Positions 9,991-22,309 of a stretch of 64,000 nucleotides of DNA are shown here, piece by piece (the first letter of the stretch is position 1; every line of letters begins with the position of its first letter). The notes beneath the pieces are model-generated. The model was not told the DNA's origin. It saw only the letters and a program-made list of their open reading frames with translations, and did not search any database. The stretch is taken from contig OZ020486.1 in NCBI GenBank assembly GCA_963971405.1, positions 26,373,419 through 26,437,418 on the forward strand. Direction: 5' to 3'. This DNA is from Psococerastis gibbosa. Lineage: Eukaryota; Arthropoda; Insecta; Psocodea; Psocidae. The position numbers and the translations under genes were made by a program.

Positions 9991-12900
9991 ATTGAGATGG
10001 ACTCACCTTTGAGTATGAGCAGCTAGCGCAAACCTGGTCACCGATTGTTGAAGAACATTGTTCTTACTTCAAGAGAAGCAAAGTTATCCTTAAGTACAGA
10101 ATATTTAAATTCCGGTACCTACACACAATATGTACCTACCATCATACATACCAATACCATACATATTATGCAGACATATTGTAAACCTGTTATATGACAG
10201 ATGATAGGCCTGTAAAGGCCTTTCTCAGTTTATTCTATTCTGGAGTGGTGGGCGTAGATTTTGGACAATGGTTGCGGCATAGAAAAAAGGGTGGTCTAGA
10301 TTAAAGGTCCATAGTCCAGGCCCCAGGTGCTGGACTAGCCACCTGATTAACTGACACGTGGACAACTCAATCACAGCCGACCACCGACATCGTGTAAACA
10401 AGCTTGTAGCCCTTTATCTGACATAACAGCCGCGATATTTATAAAAGGCGTGGAATAAGACCAATTTATGAGTTCTTGTAAGCCTGTGATGTGCCTGCAA
10501 TTACTTTGTACGTTTTGCAGTAAAAGTTGTACAAGTGCATGGCGTATAACCTTCGTAAGTCGGTGGTTTTTAAGTCACGTGCGACGGTACGGGTCACCAC
10601 TATCGCAAAATGATGCGGGTGATATATTATAGACCTACAACCAACCATTGGTCGGAGAAACTGATTTTTTAGGAATGTCCATTTATGTCCCATAGGTAGC
10701 AAGGCTGTTTGCAGCAATATGAATATGCATTCCTTTGTAAGCTTTCCTGCTCTAAAACCCCAATGTTTTGCACTTACATTTTCAAATTTTTCCCCCGGGG
10801 GTTAAATGATAAGTGTATTATTTTTATGAATAAGCATCCCTTTGTAAGCTCTATAAAATCTATACTTCACTGTCTTTACTGCTGTTAAAATTCCCCCCCC
10901 CCCCCTCCATTGTCAATATTCTATACACACGCCACTGCTAAAAAAAATAGTTTTGTTTCAACTACAATACAAACTGTTGAAAGGACCTCCGCGAAGGCTT
11001 TCTCGTTATCGCATGAGACTCAACCCCCCGCAATACAGACAACGGTTCACATTATTATTTTTTTATGAGCCTACATGCCTGAAAAGAGTTTGATTGGAAA
11101 CCACATCGTTTCAAACTGCAGAAAAGCGGCACACGGGGTGTTCCTCAAGGGTTGGTTGCGAAGGGAGTTCTATCGGTGCCGCTCAAACATTAGCATGTTC
11201 TTATGGCATTAATTAAACCCTTTTCTCAACCCTTTAGCAATGACCATTTTCCATCCATCCAATAGCATCTGCAATGAGCTATTTATTAGTTCATTACGAG
11301 TTTTTATATGAATGCCCAAATTAAAACCCAGTTTTTACTAATCTTGTAGTTTTTAGACTATTTGTACTTCATATAGTTAAGTAGAGTAAGGGGCACCTGC
11401 ACTTTTCAATCGCACTTTTCAATCACACCCACTCCAAACAAATTCTAGTAATCCCTTAGCTACTAATCTAACTTTTCCACTGACACCTTTGCCCTTTGGA
11501 TCAACTAATAAAAAAGACGAAAATATCACCTTTTCCATGGTTGGGGCAGAGATCAATGTCGGATTGGTCAGCTTCAGGTTTTCGTCATCAATATGGAGGT
11601 TTGGAGGTTCGTTCACTAAACTTGAAGCGCAGTCTACGTCTTTTTTATAAAACCGAAACTAACTTACTATTTTGACTCACAGCAGAAGCTCACTTTTCCC
11701 GGCATCAACATATGTAATCAAATTAGAACTAATGCCCTAACCGTGAATTTTACCTCATAGCGCCTACTCAAGAACTATTATTTTTTTCATTAAACGTCAC
11801 CCTGTTGAAAGGCAAAACAACTGGACATGCACTATGAAATAGATCTCACCACTGATCTATTCTAATAATAATGTTTGGTACCGGCTGCCAAAGACAAAAA
11901 AAAAAAAAACTAGAAACTTGAGAAGACAGCAGATCTTCTACTGGGCTTCGTTAATAAACCGGAATCGGGTTTCAAATTGCGCCGCAATAACTGCGGTTGT
12001 TTTTTTTTCCTGCCAAACTACTCTCTTCGATTGATTAAATTAAGAAGATTAACTGTAGGTAACATATCGTATATGAATTAAAGTTGTTCGTATTGTGCAG
12101 CCGGAATTATTCTTTTAGCTCTTCCTCTAGCTCGTAGTTCTTTTGCACTATGCCTACTATTGTTGTCCTAATTGTTTACAACGTTTTATACTGCATGTAC
12201 CTACTACCTAGTATACCTATTCTTAACTGTATAATGTAAATACAGTATTCCACAATATTGAATTGTTGGCCCAGGCCCCTGGAGGGACCAATGGACCGCT
12301 TTAAGTGGGCCTACGTTCATAAAAAGTCCTTGAGGACAGTATTAATATTATTGCCCAAGGTCCCCAGGGTCTCAAGCCCTTATTATGACTAGGCTATCAT
12401 GCCAGTATAACTAATTGATTAATAAGACAATCCAATAATTTTGTCGAATTATATTAAAAGTACAAAACTATTTACAACTAAAAAGTCTTCCGATATCAAA
12501 AAATTAAATCTAAGGCATCATCGGTATAAAAAATTTCATATTTACAAAACTTTATTTAGAATAACAAAATTTTACATCATCAATGGCATTTAGTCTTGAG
12601 TCTCAAAAAAATAATAAAATGTATAGGTTTTAAAAATCAATATTGTTAATAGCCCATTTCGAAATTAGTCACTAGGTGTTTATGCTATAAAAAAGAAACA
12701 TCACTTTTAAAAAAAATAAAAATAAAAGCCAAGAAGTGCTGATGGTTCAAAATATCAGGCTCAATTTAGGGGCTAGGGCTACATACAATATTATAATAAT
12801 AATAAAATTTAAAACAATAGTTACACAGCTTTAAGAAAAACTATGTATTGTACGTCCATTTTGGGTAAAAACAAGCGGCAAACGGCGGTACCGGAAACAG

Positions 12901-15900
12901 TTACGGTATCGAATAATAATACATTTGACCTCGAAAGTCGTTATGGTAGAGAAAGTTTAGATCCAATCAGACGTCAGTTGTTTATGATTGATAAGAAGAC
13001 TGGGCTTGAGTGGCGTTCGCTATGAAAATATTGTTCTTGTAAATTAGCCAGCCCAGCCAGGCCTTGGCCCAGTATTATCATATCAACCCAAGCAAATGAC
13101 GTCATATCCGATCTAAACTAGCTCCAGTAAAGTCAAAGTACGAATAATTCACAAAATATGTTTTTAAATGTGTTGCAGACGTTAGATTTTTTTTTTAAAT
13201 TTCTAAATTAAGAGACATTTGAATTACTTAGGTTTTTCCAACAGAACAACTTATAGGATAATGATTGCTAATATACAAGTACAGTAAATCAGATCCACAT
13301 ATAACAGAGAAATATTCATTAATAAAACATTTCGAACTAACTCATTAAAAGTCTGTAGTGCACAGTTTCGCAATTATATATAACAAATTATATCACTTAA
13401 TTACCTACTGCATTATTTCTACAAGTATTACATACGTACATACTAGTCTAAAGTATCAATGACGTACTGCATGTGCAAGTAACTGAGAGTTTAGTTATTT
13501 ACCATGTAAAAGAACAGAGAGAAAATGTTAAATAATTAGGGCAAAAACAATTAATTCCAATAACTGCAATATTAACTATAACTAATAATCACCAACTGAC
13601 GAACTTAGTAGTAAGGCCACATTTTAAAAAGAAGGGTGAACGGGGTAAAACCTTACCAGCTTTTCATAATTATATTGTATGTTAAGGCACTTCAGAAGGC
13701 AAATAGTTACGAATTGACGAGCTAATACCTACGGTATTTCTACATTTACACTACCATACTTCAAGATACAGTATACACACAGCAGTACCATACCGAACTA
13801 TAACAAATACTTAATTAATAACACAAATTTAATATTTATGGAAAGAGAGATTAATAATATTAAAAAATATGAAAAAAATTGAAATCTCTTCTGTAAGATA
13901 CTGTAGAAAATGTACTGTGTGTATGCGTACCTACATCTGTATGGCCACCAGAAATAGTAATCCTAATTCAGAAATTGAGTTTTTCAATCATAATATATAT
14001 ATTTGTTTGAGAGCCTCAAAACCTAGCCAGCAGTATCCCATTTTAAGAGCGGAAATGTCACCGTCAGTGGTTTCATGTAGCTTATGCTCTGGGGATGGGA
14101 CAGACTCCCTTGTGTCTCGTTTCACGGGCAGTTGACAGGCGCCACATCCTCTTTATAAGAAATCAACAGAATCACAGCTTTCTGTTTACTTCTGAGGGCA
14201 GAATTTTTCAAATTTCAGAAAATTATTTCAATTCTCAGTGAATGGCTTGGCTTATGGTAGGCTAATTCAAAAAAAGTTCCTATAACAATTTGCAGGCTGA
14301 ATAATGTTTTTGCTTCATTATTTTTTCATACACTATACAGTACCTATTTACTGTATACCTATGTATATTGCACAGTGCTGCATACTGTAAAAGAAATAAT
14401 TTTACCCTTATTTTCCTTCGTATTATAATTATTGTGGGCGATTCATATTTTTCTGGTAGTAACTACATATTATAGGTATCCATTCTCTTTATTTATACTC
14501 CTCGGAAAACCCCGGGTAGCAGCAATTTTCAAGGACCTTTAATTTAAGTACGGTACTTTGAATTCTAGAAAATAACAACCAACAAATGTAACTTTTGTGT
14601 CATCACCGTATTCCTTCCTATATTATGCACACGTTCCATTATTATTCATATCAGTAGGATACAATAGGATTCTAAGAAATTTCTGATTTTGATAAGATCA
14701 TTTTGACCTCAACCAGTTCTAAAATGAGTACAGTAAAAACAACACAGTCAATGAGCATCTTACACGATTTAAGGTAGTGACAATTGAATTGATTTTATAA
14801 GGAAGAAACGATATATAATACGATACTACTGTATCTCAAAATATTTTCCTTACTTTACAGTACCGGTGGGCAGTACATTATTAACATGGTACATATACTA
14901 AAAATATTTTGCATACAAATCTAATCTTAATTTTTTTAATGCTTCAACAAACCTTTAATTAAATATTCAACAAAGCAGTACAAGCTATCTTATCTTATCT
15001 AGGATCATCCAAAAATTGGTAAATTCACAGTTACTTCCGATTTTAATACAGGCCTAGGGCATTAAAAATTTAAATACATATATACATAATGACTAGAGTT
15101 TCTTTAAATTTGCCACTAGGGAATGGATTACAAGTGCAAGTTTTAGGGAAGGGTCGGAAAGTTGGCAAGAGTGTAACCAAAAAAATCAATCAAGTCGTCC
15201 GTTTAAGAGTAAAATGATGTTAAATAGTTCTCTATTTACAGTAACATTTTACATCACCGTCAACATACGGGTATTTAGGGAGTTTTTGTTCCTTCAGTGA
15301 ACATACCATGGCGGTTAGTATTAGGCTAACCGTGCCGGGGCTGTAGACCGTTATCAATATGGTGGGGAAGTGGGGCCGCACAAGATAAGTACCATACACA
15401 ATTTCGTTGGGTGAAATACAGAATTTTGACCGGGTCCAGGTAACCGTTCTGGTATGCAATGTGTATCACTTCGATATTTTTTATATTGGTACTTATCTCT
15501 CTGATAGTTGGCTTCTGGTTAACGGGAACCCCATAAGGGATATTATAGTTCCTGCCGTTCCAGTTAATATAATTATTTCTATGGCATTAACTTATTCCTG
15601 GGGTTAAACATGCAAACAAAACAATTTTGAATAGCACTTTTCATTCTAAAGTTGTTTAGTTTACATTTTATATAAATACTCAATGGGCCCACAACACTCT
15701 ATGTAAGCTTTTATGTTTACAAATTGTACGCGACAAAACAATCCTTTTTCTAGATCAAAATCGCTATTGAAAACAACGCCTCTCTACACGGTTAAAGGTA
15801 TTTGCCAAAATAAAGCCGAAAGAATTTAAACAAAATTCTTGAGATCAGGCATGAGATTCGCGAATACTTGGAAATCACTTGACGGCGGCGGCTCGACCGG

Positions 15901-16296
15901 TTCTTATCTGAAACAAGAAAAACTTTTGTTGCAATTACAAAATAAACATGTGACACTGTCTAGAAGACAAATGCGTGCGACGGTTTCGCACTAAAAATTC
16001 TATAGAAAACGTCACGGGGGAAATAGGCACGGAGCCATGACCTTGAAACCCTTCCCACCAAAAATTATTGCACAATTTTTTTACAAGCTCTTAAAATGAA
16101 TACACTGTTTCCTATGCACGGGCAAAGAAGCAGGCTTGTGTTGTGGTTTAGTATGAACTGAAATCGGTAAACTAATTAGTAGCCCATAATATGATGGATA
16201 CAACAAAAGATAACAGTGACATACAGTAGAGTGTATTTCAGTGGTCGCTAAACTTTTTAGCCTAAGAGCCAAATATAAACATTTCAACAGTTTAAT
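9991..16296. other. Long unassigned interval
   Basis: No convincing exon, RNA gene or full mobile element. Open frames of 60-90 codons (for example 10466-10717 minus, 13869-14135 plus) show no domain. There is a degenerate poly-C/GGGGGTT module at about 10755-10915, and otherwise unique-looking AT-rich DNA. Small exons of a host gene cannot be excluded. Confidence 0.4.
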
Positions 16297-16436
16297 GGCC
16301 ATGCTTCGGAGGTCATGTAAAGCAGGCGGTCCCGGGCCTTCCTAATTGAGTGTAAGAGAAGCCTTTATAGCCCTAACTCCGCTAGGTTGGCTTAGTAATA
16401 GAAACAACAAAAAGTCCTTATTTATTTATTTATGCT
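16297..16436 (+). repeat. SINE body, 5' truncated
   Basis: Starts at GGCCATGCTTCGGAGG, with GTAAAGCAGGCGGTCCCGGG, a GAGTGTAAG block, CTCCGCTAGG and TTAGTAATAGAA, then a TTATTTATTTA tail. This matches the body of the SINE at 63743-63925. The tRNA-like head is absent, as expected after 5' truncation. Confidence 0.75.
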
Positions 16437-16439
16437 ATG

Positions 16440-17132
16440 GTTTAATGTATTTGTGTTATTGAGGCTAAAAATTCTGAAATGCCAAGGGCCTTACATTCGT
16501 ATTTTTAACATTTATAGGCTATTGCTGGTTTGCTACTATATCCATCCCGAAAATTTCAAGCTACCTGCCCAATTGCGAAAGAATACCAGTCCAGAACTTC
16601 ACCTTATAGAACACCCTTGTTCCCCATCGACCTTTATTTCCTATTCAATTTTAAAGTTTTATAAAATTCTTTTGTAGTAATGCAATGAAGAAAATATTTA
16701 TAAAAGAACTCACCGTCTCAGACATTTCTTAGACGGTTTTGTTCTGAAACACGTGCAAGGAAAGAAAACTGCGTTCTCCTAAAATAAGTTGGTAGGCCAT
16801 GTAACCTTTTAAGAAGGAAGAGGAGGATAAGAAAACCGTCTTTGCTTCAACATAAGAATTAATGCAGACAAATGGATTTGCCTTAGGGACTGGGGTTCAT
16901 TTAAGTCTGAGCCCAGCAACCCCTCAACGATATTTGGTTCAAAAGAAACACACAAAAAGGAACCTGAATCAAGAAACCCCGTGAGATTTTCTAACAAGAA
17001 GACATTTTAACGGAAATATTACGCCAATGGCCAGTAGTCAACTTAATAGGTTGGCCTACCTACAGGCTACATAAGAGTACCGTACTGTTATAAAGTAGAG
17101 GGGTGATAGTGCATAACAAAAAAATGTGCAGT
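16440..17132. other. Unassigned stretch
   Basis: Two open frames of 62-81 codons without recognisable domains. Nothing else supported. Confidence 0.4.
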
Positions 17133-17137
17133 AAGTC

Positions 17138-17524
17138 TGTGGGGACCACTTAGTCCCACATGTGTAATAACCAGTCTGCTTCCAGCTTCACCTTTTTCCC
17201 GTTAGATGGCACTGTTCACATTCAGATAATTCAATATTCCTCAATCTTCCTTTTACGTATTTATTTCTCTTATTCAATAATATCTTTAATCTACCCTCTG
17301 TGTCTCATCAGCTCCTTTAGCTGTGGACACAGAGTTGGTTTTTCTATATGGAAGCAGGCTGGATCAAATTCAATATTAATTGTAAGCATGTATCGTTCTC
17401 GTCTCACAGCTCATATTGTAACCACTGTGTGTTAAATTACTCTAACTTGAGTCGAAGCACTGCAATACAAACCAATTCAAGTCTACACTGCCTATTCAAT
17501 TGCATCGTCCTTCGACAAGCTACA
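17138..17524 (+). repeat. 5' LTR of the CsRn1-like element
   Basis: Begins TGTGGGGACCACTTAGTCCC (with a short internal hairpin) and ends GACAAGCTACA. It is identical to the right LTR except at 17211. It contains the ATG from which a long frame runs into gag (17348), so that ATG could lie in the transcript leader. Confidence 0.95.
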
Positions 17525-17525
17525 T

Positions 17526-17543
17526 TGGTGACCCTCGACAACG
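17526..17543 (+). promoter_or_regulatory. Primer binding site, probably tRNA-Trp
   Basis: TGGTGACCCTCGACAAC starts one base after the left LTR. CsRn1-group elements are known to use the 3' end of tRNA-Trp, which gives TGGTGACCCCGACGTG; the first nine bases match. The remaining bases differ, so the primer identity is probable rather than certain. Confidence 0.65.
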
Positions 17544-17559
17544 GAACAAGCAGCCTTCC

Positions 17560-17745
17560 AGATTCCAGTTCCAGCCAATTCCAGCCAGCTCCAGCTCCAG
17601 CCAGTTCCAGCCAGTTCCAGCCACTTCCAGTTCCAGCCAGTTCCAGCTTCCAGCTTCCAGCTTCCAGCTTCCAGCCAGTTCCAGCCAGTTCCAGTTCCAG
17701 CTTCCAGCCAGTTCCAGCCCGTTCCAGTTCCAGTTCCAGCCTCCA
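17560..17745. repeat. Low-complexity TTCCAG/CCAGC leader repeat
   Basis: An irregular array of TTCCAGC-, TTCCAGTTCCAGC- and CCAGCTTCCAG-type units between the primer site and conserved gag. In the gag frame it reads as Ser/Pro/Gln/Phe-rich sequence. Long frames on either strand here are by-products of the repeat. Confidence 0.85.
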
Positions 17746-17827
17746 GAACGTCTCATCCGGCCATAGGCGGTGGAAACCACCCCGGAGCAGCTACATTCAC
17801 CGCAGCAGCACAGCCACAACCTGCAAG

Positions 17828-18703
17828 ATGCCGCAGACCACAGCCACAACCGCTACAGCTACGTCGGCTACAGCTACAACCGCTACAGCTACAACTGCTA
17901 CAGCCACAACACCGACACCCACGGCTACAACCAAGATGACAGGCCCTGCTAGTACGATGGCAGTCTCGGTCAAGCTTCCACCCTTCTGGACACAGTCGGC
18001 CAACCTGTCACCGGCACTGTGGTTCACTCAAGCGGAGGCTCAGTTCGCACTTGCTGGGGTCACAATGGAAACGACGAAATATTACCACGTCCTTTCAGCG
18101 CTCGACCAAAGTACCCTCAGCGAGATCTCAGATTTGTTAGCTGCCCCAGTACCAGTAAACCCATACACTGAGCTAAAAACGCAGTTAATCCAACGAATGA
18201 GTCTTCCAGCAAGCAGTCGCATTCAGCTACTAATGTCGGAAGACATAGGGGACAAAACTCCCAGCTCTTTTCTCCGGAGACTGCGGGCCCTCGCAGAGAA
18301 AGCCATATCAGACTCGGTTTTACGCACCATTTGGACGTCTCGCCTCCCGCACGCTATACAATTGGCAATCATCGGTCATGATCACCTGTCACTAGGTGAC
18401 GTCGCGAACCTCGCCGACAAGATGGCCACCATCAATTCAGCAACACGTGACCGGATTCTTGAGTGCACAATGGCCCCTGTGGACCTATTGAAGACGTTAA
18501 CAGAGAACGTCGCGGCTCTACAGGCACAGTTCGCCGACAGATACGGACAACGTGCCACACAGCCACGGTTCCAGCGCCAGTTCCGTTCACCAGCGCCTAA
18601 ACAAGACCCAACTTGGTGTTTTTACCACCAAACCTATGGGAGGAAGGCCAGAAAGTGCCAGCAGCCATGCAGATTTCCGAAAAACGACGATCGCAGCCAG
18701 TAA
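17828..18703 (+). CDS. gag: Gag polyprotein of CsRn1-like retrotransposon
   Basis: The capsid/nucleocapsid protein that packages element RNA into cytoplasmic particles. I chose the first in-frame ATG after the primer site (17828, 291 codons). The conserved part begins near a further ATG at 17957 ([11 protein letters not shown]), and the frame is open upstream to an ATG inside the LTR (17348). Residues about 44-210 hold the Gag core (VKLPPFW...[14 protein letters not shown]...[13 protein letters not shown]). The nucleocapsid has one non-standard zinc motif, C264-x2-H267-x9-C277-x3-C281, instead of CCHC knuckles, a signature of this lineage. The first part (TATAT...) is low-complexity. The frame ends 91 bp inside the pol frame, so Gag-Pol needs a -1 shift. 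No disabling mutation is seen. Confidence 0.88.
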   Translation: MPQTTATTATATSATATTATATTATATTPTPTATTKMTGPASTMAVSVKLPPFWTQSANLSPALWFTQAEAQFALAGVTMETTKYYHVLSALDQSTLSEISDLLAAPVPVNPYTELKTQLIQRMSLPASSRIQLLMSEDIGDKTPSSFLRRLRALAEKAISDSVLRTIWTSRLPHAIQLAIIGHDHLSLGDVANLADKMATINSATRDRILECTMAPVDLLKTLTENVAALQAQFADRYGQRATQPRFQRQFRSPAPKQDPTWCFYHQTYGRKARKCQQPCRFPKNDDRSQ

Positions 18704-21700
18704 AGGCAGGGCCTGCCTGCGCCACCACACACCTGCTTAAAACCTCACATCGCCTTCTTATCACGGACCCTTGCACCAAGATACGTTATCTCATTGACAC
18801 AGGGTCCGACATCTGCGTTTTTCCACGTGCCCGTCTCAACCTACCGCTCCGTCGTACTCAACTCGAGCTGACTGCCGCCAATGGCACAATCATCAATACG
18901 TACGGAACAACAGCTCAACAACTGGACCTGGGATTACGACGCAGTTTCCGTTGGAATTTCATCATTGCCGATGTCACGCAACCCATCATCGGTGCAGACT
19001 TTCTCGCAGCCTCTAATTTGCTGGTGGATCTCCAGAACTCAAAGCTGATCGACGGGACAACGCATCGCAAGGCGAACCTGTGTCGAAGCCCCTCCAAGCA
19101 ACCTAGCGTTTCTACCTTAACAATACCGCACAGTACCCCGGCCAGTCTAAAAGTAATAATTGAGGAGTTTAGCGACCTCACGCGGCCGAGACAACCCACA
19201 GACCAGGTCAAACACTCCACGGTCCACTACATTAGAACGACAGACGGACCTCCCGTCTCCGCTCGCCCACGCCGGTTGGCCCCGGACAAGTTTATTATCG
19301 CCAAAAAAGAGTTCAACGACATGATCCAGACCGGCGTATGTCGTCCGTCCGACAGCCCATGGGCCTCACCATTACACCTAGTACCTAAAAGCGACCATTC
19401 ATGGCGCCCATGCGGGGACTACAGACGGCTCAATGCTCGAACAATTCCTGACGCGTACCCAGTCCGCCACATCGCAGATTTCAGTGCAGAATTGCGAGGA
19501 AAAACCGTATTCAGCAAAATAGACCTGGTCAAAGCATTCACCCAGATACCAGTTTCCAATGGTGACATTCCAAAGACAGCAATAAATACTCCGTTCGGCC
19601 TTTTCGAATTCCCATTCATGACATTCGGTCTTCGCAATGCTGCTCAAACCTTCCAACGCTTCATGGATAACATCCTACGCGACCTCCCGTGGGCATATTC
19701 ATACATCGACGACGTACTGGTTGCATCGAGTGATAAGCAGGAGCACGAATCACACCTACGTCAACTCTTCCAACGATTCCGAGAATATGGCCTAGTCATT
19801 AATCCTAGCAAGTGTACCCTCGGCGTTGGGTCAATCAGCTTTCTTGGTTACCTCGTGTCAGCAGAAGGCACACAAGCCCTACCAGACAGGGTAAAGGCAC
19901 TCACTGAATACCCTCTTCCAAAGACATTCAAAGATCTACGCCGTTTCCTTGGCATGATTAACTACTACCGCCGGTTCCTACCAAATGCAGCCAACGAACA
20001 AGCACCACTCAACACGTTGTTATCTGGAGACAAGGTAAAAGGGAACGCTACGATACCATGGACAACAAAGCTTACCGAAGCTTTCAGCTCATGCAAACAC
20101 AGTCTGGCACGCATCACCCTACTCGCGCATCCAGATCATACGGCTCCGATTGCACTAGTCACAGATGCATCAGACAACAGTATCGGAGCTACAGTCCAAC
20201 AACGGATCAACGATCATTGGCAGCCATTGGCATTCTTCTCGCAGAAACTTAAAGAAAACCAACGAACATGGTCCGCCTACGATCGCGAATTGCTTGCGGT
20301 ACACGACGCCATTCGTCATTTCCGTTACCTGCTAGAAGCGCGCGCTTTTGTCGTGTATACCGATCACAAACCGTTGACGCACGCTTTTCAGAATCCAAAA
20401 ACAAGTTGCTCACCTCGCCAAATGCGGCAAATGGAATTCGTCTCTCAATTCACCACGGACATCCAATACATCGCTGGGCAGGACAACTTGGCCGCTGATG
20501 CATTCTCAAGAATCGAAGCAATCTCTACTCCCGTATCTCCTGAGCAACTTTCTTCTGCTCAGAAAGACGACAGAGAACTCAAAGAGCTTCGGTCCAGTAG
20601 AAAGACGTCCCTCATCCTCGTTGATGTTCCCATTCCGGGCTCTGATTCAGTCCTTACGTGCGATTCTAGTCAAGACATACAACGCCCATTTGTGCCCAAA
20701 CCATTACGTCGACAACTTTTCGAGCACCTACACAGCCTACATCACCCAGGAATAGCAGCGTCTGCTAACCTGGTTGCCCAACGCTACATATGGCCTTCTA
20801 TCCGTAAGGATTGCCGCGCTTGGGCTCGTCTGTGTGTCAACTGTCAATTGTCCAAGATACATCGACACACCCTCACTGCGATTGGAACCTTTACTCAGCC
20901 TGACCGACGGTTTCAGCACATACACCTCGACATTGTAGGCCCATTACCACCGTCGGAAGGCTACACGTATTTGTTAACACTCGTTGACCGTTTCACGCGA
21001 TGGCCGGAAGCCGCTCCTATGGTGAACATCACCGCCGAAAACGTCGCCAGAACCCTCATTTCCTGCTGGATCAGCCGGTTTGGGTGCCCGGAGACAATTA
21101 CTACAGATCGCGGCCGACAGTTTGAGAGCCATTTGTTTGCTGACCTGGCCCGATTATGCGGATTTCACCATGCACGGACTACCAGTTACCACCCTGCATC
21201 CAACGGCATGGTAGAGCGTATGCACCGCTCACTCAAAGCCTCCATTATGTGTCATGCCAATGACAAATGGACGGAAGCCCTTCCGCTAGTTTTACTGGGC
21301 ATGCGCGCCACTCTTAAGAAAGATCTTCAAGCTTCTCCAGCAGATCTGGTCTATGGTGAACCATTAAGACTACCAGGACAGATGCTGACAACTCCTCCTT
21401 CAAATCAGAGTCCGGCGGACACTCTCATCTCACTTCGAAGGAAATTCGACTCACTACGCCCCACTCGCGTCAAGAGACACGGGGCTCATCAAACGTTCAT
21501 CCCACAAGACCTTGCCAAGGCCACGCACGTTTTCGTGAGACAAGACCACGTCCGTGCTTCCCTCGAACGTCCTTATGCGGGACCATTCCCTGTGTTAAGT
21601 CGCACCGACAAAACAGTTACGATTTCAAGCCGCGGTCATGCGGTTACTGTGTCAATGGACAGGGTCAAGCCGGCCTACATTAATGCCAGTACAGACGAAC

Positions 21701-21876
21701 CGTCTCACCAGTCTACGATCAACCCCCCGCATCAGCATCCTGCTCAAGATAAACCTCAGGAGAAGGTCTCCTCACCACTTCCTGCCACTGACGTCGTGCC
21801 GACACCACCGACTCGCACCACTCGCTCAGGTCGTCACGTCCACGTTCCACGACATTTCTCCGACTTCCAGTCTTAG
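18613..21876 (+). CDS. pol: Pro-Pol polyprotein (protease, RT, RNase H, integrase)
   Basis: An open frame of 1087 codons in the -1 frame relative to gag. It starts at a non-ATG codon, as expected for expression by frameshifting. Domains in order, counting from 18613: aspartic protease with DTG at 62-64; reverse transcriptase with YIDD at 364-367; RNase H starting around TDAS (Asp518); integrase with a zinc-binding segment (HLHSLHHPG ... CVNC, about 705-750) and the catalytic triad Asp773, Asp832, Glu868 with the usual 35-residue gap. The C-terminal tail is Pro/Thr-rich. All catalytic residues are present and there are no stops. It acts in the particle to copy RNA to DNA and then in the nucleus to integrate it. 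Confidence 0.95.
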   Translation: MVFLPPNLWEEGQKVPAAMQISEKRRSQPVKAGPACATTHLLKTSHRLLITDPCTKIRYLIDTGSDICVFPRARLNLPLRRTQLELTAANGTIINTYGTTAQQLDLGLRRSFRWNFIIADVTQPIIGADFLAASNLLVDLQNSKLIDGTTHRKANLCRSPSKQPSVSTLTIPHSTPASLKVIIEEFSDLTRPRQPTDQVKHSTVHYIRTTDGPPVSARPRRLAPDKFIIAKKEFNDMIQTGVCRPSDSPWASPLHLVPKSDHSWRPCGDYRRLNARTIPDAYPVRHIADFSAELRGKTVFSKIDLVKAFTQIPVSNGDIPKTAINTPFGLFEFPFMTFGLRNAAQTFQRFMDNILRDLPWAYSYIDDVLVASSDKQEHESHLRQLFQRFREYGLVINPSKCTLGVGSISFLGYLVSAEGTQALPDRVKALTEYPLPKTFKDLRRFLGMINYYRRFLPNAANEQAPLNTLLSGDKVKGNATIPWTTKLTEAFSSCKHSLARITLLAHPDHTAPIALVTDASDNSIGATVQQRINDHWQPLAFFSQKLKENQRTWSAYDRELLAVHDAIRHFRYLLEARAFVVYTDHKPLTHAFQNPKTSCSPRQMRQMEFVSQFTTDIQYIAGQDNLAADAFSRIEAISTPVSPEQLSSAQKDDRELKELRSSRKTSLILVDVPIPGSDSVLTCDSSQDIQRPFVPKPLRRQLFEHLHSLHHPGIAASANLVAQRYIWPSIRKDCRAWARLCVNCQLSKIHRHTLTAIGTFTQPDRRFQHIHLDIVGPLPPSEGYTYLLTLVDRFTRWPEAAPMVNITAENVARTLISCWISRFGCPETITTDRGRQFESHLFADLARLCGFHHARTTSYHPASNGMVERMHRSLKASIMCHANDKWTEALPLVLLGMRATLKKDLQASPADLVYGEPLRLPGQMLTTPPSNQSPADTLISLRRKFDSLRPTRVKRHGAHQTFIPQDLAKATHVFVRQDHVRASLERPYAGPFPVLSRTDKTVTISSRGHAVTVSMDRVKPAYINASTDEPSHQSTINPPHQHPAQDKPQEKVSSPLPATDVVPTPPTRTTRSGRHVHVPRHFSDFQS
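18679..18685 (+). promoter_or_regulatory. Candidate -1 frameshift site
   Basis: In the gag/pol overlap the gag codons CCG AAA AAC contain G-AAA-AAC. After slipping back one base the next codon (18685) is in the pol frame. The site is near the known A-AAA-AAC type but has a mismatched first base, so it is a candidate only. Confidence 0.4.
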
Positions 21877-21887
21877 GAGGGGGGTAA
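21876..21887 (+). promoter_or_regulatory. Polypurine tract
   Basis: AGGAGGGGGG immediately before TAA and the right LTR, at the position where plus-strand priming is expected. Confidence 0.8.
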
Positions 21888-22274
21888 TGTGGGGACCACT
21901 TAGTCCCACATGTGTAATAACCAGTCTGCTTCCAGCTTCACCTTTTTCCCGTTAGATGGCGCTGTTCACATTCAGATAATTCAATATTCCTCAATCTTCC
22001 TTTTACGTATTTATTTCTCTTATTCAATAATATCTTTAATCTACCCTCTGTGTCTCATCAGCTCCTTTAGCTGTGGACACAGAGTTGGTTTTTCTATATG
22101 GAAGCAGGCTGGATCAAATTCAATATTAATTGTAAGCATGTATCGTTCTCGTCTCACAGCTCATATTGTAACCACTGTGTGTTAAATTACTCTAACTTGA
22201 GTCGAAGCACTGCAATACAAACCAATTCAAGTCTACACTGCCTATTCAATTGCATCGTCCTTCGACAAGCTACA
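21888..22274 (+). repeat. 3' LTR of the CsRn1-like element
   Basis: 387 bp, the same length as the 5' LTR, with a single substitution at 21961. Followed by AGTC, the second copy of the target duplication. Confidence 0.95.
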
Positions 22275-22309
22275 AGTCCAATGGGCAGTCATAATCAAGG
22301 TGTTGATTA

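Larger units (their letters stand above)
17138..22274 (+). mobile_element. Ty3/gypsy LTR retrotransposon, CsRn1-like, apparently intact
   Basis: A 5137-bp element with two 387-bp TG...CA LTRs, a tRNA-like primer site directly after the left LTR, gag, an overlapping pro-pol frame, a polypurine tract and the right LTR. It is flanked by the 4-bp target duplication AGTC (17134-17137 and 22275-22278). The LTRs differ at one position only (A at 17211, G at 21961), so insertion is very recent. The C-x2-H-x9-C-x3-C Gag motif and the TGGTGACCC primer site are hallmarks of the CsRn1 lineage, which uses tRNA-Trp. It is more GC-rich than its surroundings. No env-like frame is seen. Confidence 0.95.

Noticed and set aside
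17560..17745. CRISPR-like or satellite array
   Set aside because: Units are short and irregular with no unique spacers, inside a eukaryotic retrotransposon leader.
17520..17849. Minus-strand frame rich in Trp-Asn and Leu-Glu repeats
   Set aside because: It is the antisense reading of the TTCCAG array in the retrotransposon leader.
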